Assembly (NCBI GenBank): GCA_019308985.1
Contig: JAFDHB010000096.1
Coordinates: 1-13,428 of the forward strand
Length of the DNA: 13,428 bases
Reading direction: 5' to 3'
Source: Deltaproteobacteria bacterium
GTDB lineage: Bacteria > Desulfobacterota > DSM-4660 > Desulfatiglandales > HGW-15
This document shows positions 5,799-13,173 of the stretch, piece by piece (the first letter of the stretch is position 1; each line of letters begins with the position of its first letter). The notes below the pieces were generated by a model. That model was not told the origin of the DNA, did no database searches, and was given only the letters and a program-made list of their open reading frames with translations. A program made the position numbers and the translations under genes.

Positions 5799-7292
5799 TC
5801 ATGTTAGTTTGACGATATCTCTTTCAGAAGAGGCTTCGATCTTAAGGGTCTCAAACAGCTTCTCCTCCCACGACAATGCTTTAGAGCCATCTTTTAAGGC
5901 TACCATCCTAAAGTCTCTATTTCGACCAAATCGGAGAAATCGCCCCCATCGTTGCCCAAAAATCTGCTGGTTTGCAGGCAAATCGTAGTTGATGCATTCA
6001 TCAACGTATTCTAAGGCAACACCCTCTGATGCAGCTTCAGTGGCGATAAGCACTCCGCCTTTCGCCCTAAAACATTTCAGGTTACACATACGCTCAGCGG
6101 CCTTTAAAGCCCCCGTAATAGACCACACTTGCAACCCAACATCCTGTAAACTTGAGGTAAGGTACTCAGCAGTTCTAGCAAAAGAACACCAAATACAAAG
6201 GTGCGATTTAGTTTTTCCTGTAAAAAACTTGTTTATGTAAGAAAGGACAGTCTCCAACTTGGAGTCAACAGGAAGCTCGTCTATTTGGTCTAATATTCTT
6301 TCCAAAGTCACATATAATTCAAGGAATTCTTCCGCCCTTACGATCATAATCTCTGACAACTCTTCGACAGCTTCGAGTTCCTCTGATCCAGTAAAGATAT
6401 CTTCCTGCATACTCGCTAAATCTTCGCTAGTCCACGGCACATTATGAGCAATTTTGTTGCGCAAGTGCCTCCACCTGACTATAAGCTTCCGCAAAATTCC
6501 CTCCAGCGCATAGAGACTTGAAGAACCTGCTCTAAGGATATTTCTTTCCTGCAACTTGCCATATGGAAAATTATTTGGGAGCCGAGCTGCGAAATCCTGT
6601 AATTCGCGGAAAAAGCGTCTCTCCTCCTCCGTTCTATAGTAATAGACTAGCGCTACATTCTTCTCAAACTGAGGAAAAACCAGACGCCCCTCCCAGTCAA
6701 CAACTTCCCTATTTACCACTTTAGTAATCACGTTCTCAAATTGCTGAGGTATAGCACTTAACAATAGCCCACGATGCGACACATTTGTCTTCCTCAACCG
6801 CTCCAATAAGGCCCTGCGCTTCCCCTTTGATAATAGATGACTTTCGTCAAATATTATGAGGTCCCAAGTCACTTTTTCAAGCTTTGACACCATATCCTCC
6901 CGCTTCGCTAAATCGACACTCATCAAAATGACTGAAGGAACCGGCCATGGATTCTCACCGACAGGGACATTTGACTCAAGCTCCAAGTATGTTTTGCGAT
7001 CAACGATTAATGGGCAAAGAGTACACTTATTCATCTGTAAGAATTCCAAAATTTCGTGATTCCATTGCTCCAAGAATGCGGCGGGAGCTAGGACCAAAAT
7101 TCTTTTGTCTAAATCCTCTTCAAGTTCATAAGCAACTAGACATGCCCCCAGATGGGTTTTGCCCATTCCAACAGACATTACGATCTCCCAGTATTTCTCG
7201 TCTTCGGATTCAACAAAACTTAGAGCAACTTCTGCCTGGAATGGGAGCAATCCTTTGCCACGGAAATACTCTAGATTAACTTTCCTACTCAT
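5799..7292 (-). CDS. SNF2-like superfamily 2 helicase (second helicase of the operon)
   Basis: This is a 497-residue two-lobe SF2 ATPase of the SNF2/RapA type, expected to translocate on duplex nucleic acid. Motif I is VGMGKTHLGA (42-46), Ia is LVLAPAAFLEQW, II is DESH (149-152, IIFDESHLLSKGKRR), and III is degenerate, LLLSAIPQQ instead of SATP. Lobe two has VLIATEAASEGVALEYVDE (motif V) and QRWGRFLRFGRN (motif VI, about 447-458). It lacks the large accessory domains of the upstream 1032-residue helicase, to which it is distantly similar. Residues 278-283, RNKIAH in RHLRNKIAHNVPW, fit the R-x4-H pattern of HEPN ribonucleases, but they sit in the helical insertion between the lobes and may be a coincidence. 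The ATG lies inside the end of the CBS gene (8-nt overlap), implying coupled translation. The gene ends close to the IS256 relic. Confidence 0.8.
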   Translation of the reverse strand: MSRKVNLEYFRGKGLLPFQAEVALSFVESEDEKYWEIVMSVGMGKTHLGACLVAYELEEDLDKRILVLAPAAFLEQWNHEILEFLQMNKCTLCPLIVDRKTYLELESNVPVGENPWPVPSVILMSVDLAKREDMVSKLEKVTWDLIIFDESHLLSKGKRRALLERLRKTNVSHRGLLLSAIPQQFENVITKVVNREVVDWEGRLVFPQFEKNVALVYYYRTEEERRFFRELQDFAARLPNNFPYGKLQERNILRAGSSSLYALEGILRKLIVRWRHLRNKIAHNVPWTSEDLASMQEDIFTGSEELEAVEELSEIMIVRAEEFLELYVTLERILDQIDELPVDSKLETVLSYINKFFTGKTKSHLCIWCSFARTAEYLTSSLQDVGLQVWSITGALKAAERMCNLKCFRAKGGVLIATEAASEGVALEYVDECINYDLPANQQIFGQRWGRFLRFGRNRDFRMVALKDGSKALSWEEKLFETLKIEASSERDIVKLT

Positions 7293-8100
7293 TTTCGGCG
7301 ACCTTTTTCCTTCCGACCACTTTTCTAATTCTTACTAGCAGCCAATCCCTTACGCCACGCAGTAGCTCGTATTCTTCTACGGTAATTTCTCTTCTAAAAT
7401 GGAACACTATATTGCGCAACTCAGGTATTCGTTTCAGCTTTGTATATACGAGATTTGAGTTCCCTCCAAATGCGCTTTTGAACCTCTCCCAAGTTCCCCT
7501 AAACCTTAGGAGCATTACATAGTCGTTCATGCTAAGGTCTTCAACACACGTGGGTAATGCACGTCCTGAGTCTTCATAATGATTTTTCAACGACCTTTCG
7601 ATGCAATCCCTTAGCTCCTGTTCGCTCACTGAAACTCTTATCAACTCCCTAGTTGCCAACTCAATTTCTCGTAGCATGATATACGGACTGGCCACTTCGT
7701 AAAAATATCGGAGCGCATCAACGGCAGTCACTATCCCCTGAAGTCGAGTCTCTGACCCGACAAGTACAGCATCCTTTATGTCAAATTCGTCTAAAAGCGC
7801 CGTCAGTTCATCCGTGATTCGAGCGAATCTAAGGTTTTCCAGAAATTCATCCACTTGTAAAGACAGAATCGTTCTTTCACCTTCCGGTAGGACAAGAAGC
7901 CCTTGTGCGAGAGACCTATACGAGAACACTCCCAATACCTCGTCACCCGCTACGACCGGAACCTGGCTAATGTTCCGCTTATGCATAACAGCCAGTGCCT
8001 CTGCCACGGGTTTTTCCGGGGGAAACGTTAGCAGCTCTTGTTCCTCTGGCAAGACCTGTTTAACTCGATGGAAAAGATCTTTTAGTGTCCGCTCTTTCAT
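7285..8100 (-). CDS. Two-CBS-domain protein with HEPN-like C-terminal domain
   Basis: Numbering here follows a longer form from TTG 8166. Residues about 45-90 (LLTFPPEKPVAEALAVM, then NISQVPVVAGDEVLGVFSYR) and 100-160 (KDAVLVGSETRLQGIVTAVD) form a tandem CBS pair, a module that usually binds adenine nucleotides. The C-terminal about 130 residues are helical. LREIELATRELIRVSV is followed near the end by LRNIVFHFRREITVEEYELL, with R251-x4-H256, the active-site pattern of HEPN ribonucleases in many toxin and abortive-infection proteins. I infer a nucleotide-gated RNase-like effector; the catalytic role is not shown. The start is uncertain: ATG 8100 gives a natural N-terminus (MKERTLKDLF), while GTG 8163 or TTG 8166 add 21-22 residues and have a weak GAGAG upstream. 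The stop overlaps the next helicase's ATG by 8 nt. A 210-nt gap separates it from the Hsp70-like gene upstream. Confidence 0.75.
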   Translation of the reverse strand: MKERTLKDLFHRVKQVLPEEQELLTFPPEKPVAEALAVMHKRNISQVPVVAGDEVLGVFSYRSLAQGLLVLPEGERTILSLQVDEFLENLRFARITDELTALLDEFDIKDAVLVGSETRLQGIVTAVDALRYFYEVASPYIMLREIELATRELIRVSVSEQELRDCIERSLKNHYEDSGRALPTCVEDLSMNDYVMLLRFRGTWERFKSAFGGNSNLVYTKLKRIPELRNIVFHFRREITVEEYELLRGVRDWLLVRIRKVVGRKKVAENE

Positions 8101-8166
8101 CTTTTGTTCACTCTTGGGCCAGCTCAGCGGTTTTACGCCCTGTCGCTCTTCTGGTAACTTCACCAA

Positions 8167-8376
8167 AATCTCTCAAGGCGAACGCCCCCTAACAATTCCG
8201 AGAAATTTATTCCATCAAAGAAAACCCCTCTAAACAGCATGTTGTGGTTGTGTGATTGCGTGTGTGGTTGGGAGCGGGCCATGCTGTCATATTGATTTTT
8301 GATCATTAATATTCCAGAAGTAGCTGTTATCGAGGCCTATATTGTACGCTAGCTACGGTCAAATCTAACACTTACC
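8167..8376 (-). other. Leader region between the Hsp70-like and CBS genes
   Basis: No gene is supported. On the minus strand, ACAGCATG (8287-8280) and CATGCTGT (8241-8234) form a perfect 8-bp inverted repeat around a 38-nt loop that is strongly C/A-rich in the transcript sense (G/T-rich on the plus strand). An AT-rich tract (about 8288-8315) precedes it and could hold a promoter, but I see no clean -35/-10 pair. The gap is unusually long for a run of otherwise tight genes, so an internal promoter or a regulatory leader for the CBS and second helicase genes is plausible. Confidence 0.4.
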
Positions 8377-9741
8377 TCATACCATTTCTTTGGTAACAGG
8401 ATCCACCACCTTTATTCGTTCGATTCTCTTAGTGTCCTCTATCTCGGAAGGTGGTACTATCTTCCCAATATCGTCGTAGAAAAAGCTCAGGCCATAAGCA
8501 ACAGCCAACCGATGATACTCGTTTTGCCTCAACCCCTCCGCTCGTAGGTTCTCAGGCTTTGTAAGAGATCTCGATTGGAATCTGGCTATTTCATAATTCT
8601 TTAGCATGTCTTCAGCCTTTCTTACCAGTTGCTCTTTAAAGATCGACAAGTTAGCCCCGCCACCACACAGGAAGAGTGGTACTCCCGACTTCCATTCTGA
8701 GGCATTGGGATCTTTTTTGGTGTAACTTATCGCAGCAACTCGACTAATCGCCTTTTTGGCTTCTTCAAGAAAACAGCGGTCGGCTTCGACTAAAGATCTG
8801 TCCAACGCGGGAGGGACATACTTATCAGGTGAACTTGGTATTTCAGGAAAAGTCTCGTCTATCTTGCTGAGTTCCGTAATCCAGTGATCAAGGTATTTTT
8901 TTGCATAATCCAAACGGTAATCATGGAGTTTCTTGCAGGCATAATCACAGACTTCGGCCCAGAGAAACCCGTATTCGTCCCCCCCTTCTGTAGATTCTAA
9001 ACGAAATGTGGCTATATCCATTGTTCCCGCACCAACGTCAACAATCATATGAAGGCCGCTCTGTCTTCGGTAAGATCTGGCATAACTTGCTACCTCTGCG
9101 GCTACCTCTGGCACGATATTGATTACACCTGGATTTAGTCCTGGGTCGAATTCCCCAGCCATAGCTTTCGCAAAGGCATCATTAGCTGCATGAACAGTAA
9201 CCGGTCCTTCTTGAATTGATAGCCACCACCCCGCATAGGCTGCGCGTAAGAATGCCACGTAGATGCTCCGATCGTCATAATTTCGAGTAGGAATGCCAAG
9301 GTTGAAATGCCACCTTATGCTATTTTTTCCATAATCAGTTTGAAAATTCTCCAGAAACCACAGCCGCGCCTTGCGTAGTGCCAATGCTATATATGCAGAA
9401 ACTAAGGCGGAGACGTTAGTCTGCAGCCGACTTTCAGCCTTTACATGGGCGGATCTTTCTGGATTCGTCATGAGCTGGTACTTCAGCCCTCCCCTGCCTT
9501 GCTCATTAAGGCCTGCAATCTTACACTCACCATGCTTGGTAAACCCTAGCTTTGTTGGCAGCAAGTACACATTGTTTTGATGCCCCTTATCAACGAAAGG
9601 AACGGCAAACGCATTCCTCAGAATGGTATCCTGGAGCACGATTTTCGTGCAGGAGGTGCCAAAATCAAAGCCGATGACAATATCGCTAAAATCGTTTCCC
9701 CCAGAAGTAGAGAATTGCGTTGCATTCTCCTTAAAAGCCAT
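8377..9741 (-). CDS. Hsp70/actin-fold ATPase (DnaK-like, no substrate-binding domain)
   Basis: This 454-residue protein is of the actin/Hsp70/sugar-kinase ATPase fold. Phosphate-1 is IVIGFDFGTSCTKIVLQD (D26 to S30), phosphate-2 is MIVDVGAGTMDIATFRLE (D235-G-x-G-T), and the adenosine motif is LFLCGGGANLSIFKEQL (about 357-373). The C-terminus ends soon after, with KVVDPVTKEMV, so there is no DnaK-type peptide-binding domain or lid. It looks like a stand-alone nucleotide-driven switch or filament former, or a chaperone-like partner for the helicases. The start is ATG 9741, with GGGAGG 11 nt upstream; the frame is open to 9783 at a GTG without a binding site. It lies 54 nt downstream of the large helicase and is presumably co-transcribed. 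Cytoplasmic; no membrane segment or signal. The fold is confident, the role inferred. Confidence 0.82.
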   Translation of the reverse strand: MAFKENATQFSTSGGNDFSDIVIGFDFGTSCTKIVLQDTILRNAFAVPFVDKGHQNNVYLLPTKLGFTKHGECKIAGLNEQGRGGLKYQLMTNPERSAHVKAESRLQTNVSALVSAYIALALRKARLWFLENFQTDYGKNSIRWHFNLGIPTRNYDDRSIYVAFLRAAYAGWWLSIQEGPVTVHAANDAFAKAMAGEFDPGLNPGVINIVPEVAAEVASYARSYRRQSGLHMIVDVGAGTMDIATFRLESTEGGDEYGFLWAEVCDYACKKLHDYRLDYAKKYLDHWITELSKIDETFPEIPSSPDKYVPPALDRSLVEADRCFLEEAKKAISRVAAISYTKKDPNASEWKSGVPLFLCGGGANLSIFKEQLVRKAEDMLKNYEIARFQSRSLTKPENLRAEGLRQNEYHRLAVAYGLSFFYDDIGKIVPPSEIEDTKRIERIKVVDPVTKEMV

Positions 9742-9795
9742 AAATCCCCGATCCTCCCAGAATAAACTTACTTGCGGACGCACCTTTTGTGAAGG

Positions 9796-12700
9796 TTAAA
9801 TGACTTGAATCAGGCCGACACATAGTTCCTCACATTTATGTTGCAAAGACCGTCGTTTATTGATCTCCATTTTTTTCATTTCAATCCTGTTTTTAAGAGC
9901 CTGCATCTTGCCTTCAGTTGCTTTTGCCAATGAATCGCGACCGGTACGAAGGTGACCATCTTTGACCTCTTGCAATCTCGTAATCTGGTTGGTCAGGTGC
10001 CTATCTAGGGCGTTTTCTTGAATATCCGCCCGATCGTTATTCTCGTCTTCAAGCTGGGCCACATATTGTTCATAGCGTTTATAAGAGTGGCTCAAACAAC
10101 GCTCCGCTAACTCAGCAGCTTTCTTCAGATCAACCAGATTCGAAGCAGCAAGCCAATCTATTCCATTCACCGCAGCAGTTGTCACAAGTCGTTCAGCATC
10201 GTTTTCACTTAGGAAATGATCCACATTCTCCATACTCGTTGCAGCAAAAAACAAACGCTCTCGCTCCTGGATTCCTCGCAACGACCATCTTTGAATCGAA
10301 AACACATAGACGCTAGGATGAATCATGGGGCAATGGGTTTGGGATAAAGACAGGCTTACAGCGGGATAATAGGAATCCTTCAATGAATTTATTTTTTTGC
10401 TGACAAATCGAATGAACGGGTGGAATTGACTGATAATCTCCTCCCGGCCAACAGAAGCAACACTGACTCTGTTTTCAAAACGGCACCTGACTGGAGTAGA
10501 AACTGACCGGGTCAGTCTCGTCAAATGTGATATACGTTCCTGCTCAAGAAATTCTCGTAAGTCGTATTTGGCTTTGTTGGACAAGTCAATGTCGAATACC
10601 AGATCGTGGTCAGAAACTTGCCTTATTTCACAACCGGGATAATTCTTTTGCAAGAAATCACGAACATAGATCCAAAGGTCATGGGCAGTAATCCACCGGT
10701 TAAGCTCTCTGGCAGCACGCACCTGATTTATGATGTAATCACCATGGGCAATCAGTTTTGCTGACTCTTCCTCAAGTCTCTCCTCTTCCTTTCTTATGTT
10801 CACTAGGGCCTGAGCTGTTTGCTCAATCCTGGAATCCTCTTGTTCTGCCGTGAGGCGGCTACTGAGCAAGTCCATAGTCAGCTTGCGGATCTCATCGCCT
10901 AGAACGGCCTCCAGCCCTCCCAAGGCGCGTTCAAATATTTCCAATCTCGCATACAGCCTTGAGTAGATTTTTTCATCAATGGTATCCTTCGCCAGGATAT
11001 TCCAAACAAGGATTTTGGGTGACTTCTGCCCTAAACGGTCTATCCGGCCTATTCTTTGCTCGACTCGCATAGGGTTCCATGGCAGATCATAGTTGATGAG
11101 GACTCTACAGAATTGAAGATCTATACCTTCGCTTGCCACTTCAGAAGAGAGCAGCACATTAGGACCGACAGGGTTTTGGAAATCTTTAAGTATAGCATTC
11201 TTGTCTAGGTCTGGACCTCCCATGAGAAGCGTACACCGAAACCCTTCTTTTTCCAAACGTTCGTAAAGATAAAGAAGAGTTGGTCGAAAATACGAAAATA
11301 GAACAATCTTTTCTTCAGGATGCTCTGTCAGAAGTTTCTTGAGCACTTCAACCAGTCGATTGAATTTTGAATCATTTTTCCAGAGTTCATCAAGATCCCC
11401 CAATTCATGGGCTCGGGTAATAATCTCCTGAACAATAGGACCCGGTTGCTCAATGTCATTCAGGTGAGCGCCGAGATCCTCAAACATCAGACTCTCAAAC
11501 TCCTCACCTCTCCGCTGCCACTCTCTTAGGGCAGCGGGCATAGAACTCGCAATTTGCCTTTGCGGCATTACCAAAAGAAATCCTTCGTGCCGTTGATACC
11601 GTCCGCAAAAGTCACGCACCAGGTTAGTAACCGAATCATAGAACTGACGCTCTACTTCAGAAAGAGTGACTGTCTCACGAATCGCTTCACGGATAACCCT
11701 CCACTCAGTGACCTCTCTTTTTCGTGTTCTATTCACGATGTTTCCGAGCAGATTCATGGTTTCTAAGCGGAAGGCAAGTTCACTGCGGTACTCTCTATCG
11801 GCTAACTGATCATCTGTCGGAGGGTTTTCCAATAATCCCAAAAGTTGGCGATTGTTGTGCATATAAGGGTGTTCCCTCGCTTGGTTTAGCATGTCTATAA
11901 AACGTTCTGAACTCAGGCAATGCGAAATAACCTGCTCGCGTAGCCTTATCAGAGGAGCATTAGCCTCTAAGATGGAATCAAAGACCAGGGGCTGGTTGAA
12001 TGTATCTTCATCAACGAGATTAAGAAGTTGATACAAATCTTGATTTCTCAGGTGAACGGGGGTGGCAGAGAGAAGAATAACATGTTCCGAGACGTGACGC
12101 AGAAGGCGTCCAAGCTCGGCGGATACGGTTTCTCTGTTTCGCATGTAATGGGCTTCGTCGATAATCAAGAGATCAATGAGGGGCTCTTCATCTGAGTGAT
12201 CGTCCAAGAATCTAGCTAGCCTGGAAGAGGTCGAAAGCTTGTTTATATCCTCTTCTTTTCGCCACCCTTTCCCAGGCCTGATTCCTTGTAGACTGCTGAT
12301 AATTGCAAAGTTTGCATAAGGGCCTTGGCCGATGGATGTTTCTAGTTGAGTCAATAGTTCTTTCGCGTTGAGGATTTGGGCATCGATTCCAAATCGGTTT
12401 CTCAGCTCCAGCTGCCATTTTTCCCTCAGCATTGCCGGACATACAACCATGAGACGACGAGCATCGATTCTGGCACGCAACTCAGTCCAGATAAGCCCAG
12501 CTTCGATGGTTTTTCCTAATCCTACTTCATCTGCTATAAGAATCCCATTTCCTGGAGATTCAAGGAATCTAATCACAGGCTTGAATTGGTAAGGATAGAA
12601 ATCAGTATGAGTCGTATCCATACTGTAGATCAGGTTTGCCAGTCGCCCGCTCAACCTAATGTGAGTTAGATTCTGACGAAGGTCAGCGCTTCTTCCCAAT

Positions 12701-12894
12701 TTTCCCAGCACCAAAAGTTCGATCGGATCATGGAGATCCTGGTCAGGCTCCAATTGATCCTCAGGGATAAACTGCGGTCCATCCGGGAATATGACTTGAA
12801 CAAACTTTATTTCCCCTCGCTGACGAAAATGGCTTGTTAAAACGCCCTTTCTCCCTGGATCAGCTTTAAGGCGCACGGTATCTCCTGGTCCCAT
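9796..12894 (-). CDS. RapA/SNF2-family helicase, 1032 residues (first gene of the operon)
   Basis: This is a large SNF2-type ATPase resembling RapA and the SNF2 proteins of defence loci. The N-terminus, GPGDTVRLKADPGRKGVL to IPEDQLEP (1-50), is a beta-rich KOW/tudor-like module. Motif I is ADEVGLGKTIEAG (121-133), Ia is LMVVCPAMLREKW, II is DEAH (246-249), III is LLSATPVH (274-281), IV is KIVLFSYFRPTLLYLYERL, V is LLSSEVASEGIDLQF (about 581-595), and VI is EQRIGRIDRLGQ (612-623). All motifs look functional. About 400 residues follow, ending in a charged coiled-coil (about 940-1020). Translocation on double-stranded DNA is expected. ATG 12894 was chosen because GGGAGG stands 7 nt upstream; the TTG at 12909 in the same frame overlaps that site. 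A strong inverted repeat lies just upstream (12916-12943). The size resembles DISARM DrmD or DpdE, but no other member of those systems is in view. Confidence 0.88.
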   Translation of the reverse strand: MGPGDTVRLKADPGRKGVLTSHFRQRGEIKFVQVIFPDGPQFIPEDQLEPDQDLHDPIELLVLGKLGRSADLRQNLTHIRLSGRLANLIYSMDTTHTDFYPYQFKPVIRFLESPGNGILIADEVGLGKTIEAGLIWTELRARIDARRLMVVCPAMLREKWQLELRNRFGIDAQILNAKELLTQLETSIGQGPYANFAIISSLQGIRPGKGWRKEEDINKLSTSSRLARFLDDHSDEEPLIDLLIIDEAHYMRNRETVSAELGRLLRHVSEHVILLSATPVHLRNQDLYQLLNLVDEDTFNQPLVFDSILEANAPLIRLREQVISHCLSSERFIDMLNQAREHPYMHNNRQLLGLLENPPTDDQLADREYRSELAFRLETMNLLGNIVNRTRKREVTEWRVIREAIRETVTLSEVERQFYDSVTNLVRDFCGRYQRHEGFLLVMPQRQIASSMPAALREWQRRGEEFESLMFEDLGAHLNDIEQPGPIVQEIITRAHELGDLDELWKNDSKFNRLVEVLKKLLTEHPEEKIVLFSYFRPTLLYLYERLEKEGFRCTLLMGGPDLDKNAILKDFQNPVGPNVLLSSEVASEGIDLQFCRVLINYDLPWNPMRVEQRIGRIDRLGQKSPKILVWNILAKDTIDEKIYSRLYARLEIFERALGGLEAVLGDEIRKLTMDLLSSRLTAEQEDSRIEQTAQALVNIRKEEERLEEESAKLIAHGDYIINQVRAARELNRWITAHDLWIYVRDFLQKNYPGCEIRQVSDHDLVFDIDLSNKAKYDLREFLEQERISHLTRLTRSVSTPVRCRFENRVSVASVGREEIISQFHPFIRFVSKKINSLKDSYYPAVSLSLSQTHCPMIHPSVYVFSIQRWSLRGIQERERLFFAATSMENVDHFLSENDAERLVTTAAVNGIDWLAASNLVDLKKAAELAERCLSHSYKRYEQYVAQLEDENNDRADIQENALDRHLTNQITRLQEVKDGHLRTGRDSLAKATEGKMQALKNRIEMKKMEINKRRSLQHKCEELCVGLIQVI

Positions 12895-12915
12895 TATGAA
12901 ACCTCCCAAATGCTT

Positions 12916-12943
12916 TACCGTGGCTCAGGTGTGAGCCATGGTA
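12916..12943 (-). promoter_or_regulatory. Strong inverted repeat upstream of the helicase operon
   Basis: Read on the minus strand, TACCATGGCTCA - CACC - TGAGCCACGGTA is a 12-nt inverted repeat with one mismatch (11 of 12 paired) and a 4-nt loop. It sits about 10 nt before the GGGAGG ribosome binding site of the large helicase. There is no T-run, so it is not a typical terminator. It could be an operator, or an mRNA hairpin that limits or insulates ribosome access. Confidence 0.6.
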
Positions 12944-13109
12944 GCCTGTAATGCCCTTGAGATTTGTCCTATTGGGAAAATAACGGTTTTGCTCTCCGCA
13001 GCACGATGAATAGCATCTGCGGCTCTAAGTCGGCTTCAGCCCTAGCTTTGCTACGGACCCTTTTTACGAATTGCGCAACTTGCCTCGGTATCGCCGATTA
13101 GATGCACTA

Positions 13110-13137
13110 GTCATATATACAATAATCTACATATCAA
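13110..13137 (-). promoter_or_regulatory. Candidate promoter of the helicase operon
   Basis: On the minus strand TTGATA (13137-13132) and TATGAC (13115-13110) are separated by 16 nt in an AT-rich tract. The -10 matches only four of six consensus bases. If used, it would give a leader of about 210 nt. The region 12944-13109 holds no gene but has small stems, for example CCGCAG (12996-13001) with CTGCGG (13017-13022). Confidence 0.3.
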
Positions 13138-13173
13138 AGGACGAAGGAATCTTACTACGATACAAGCACTGAA

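Noticed and set aside
5745..5800. Minus-strand frame reading EEWYVRIDINDLTRLRRQLL before the IS256 end
   Set aside because: It has no start codon and is preceded by a stop; too short to call a gene remnant.
8200..8310. 27-codon minus-strand frame in the gap before the CBS gene
   Set aside because: No ribosome binding site and low-complexity translation (repeated N/H/T codons from the C/A-rich loop).
9796..12894. DISARM DrmD or DpdE of the 7-deazapurine cluster
   Set aside because: Size and SNF2 motifs fit, but no DrmA/B/C or other Dpd gene is in the window and the neighbours (Hsp70-like, CBS-HEPN-like) are foreign to both systems.
12990..13030. Group II intron domain V-like hairpin (GAGCCGCAG...CTGCGG on the minus strand)
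   Set aside because: The loop is not a GNRA tetraloop, the lower stem mispairs, and no intron-encoded protein is present.
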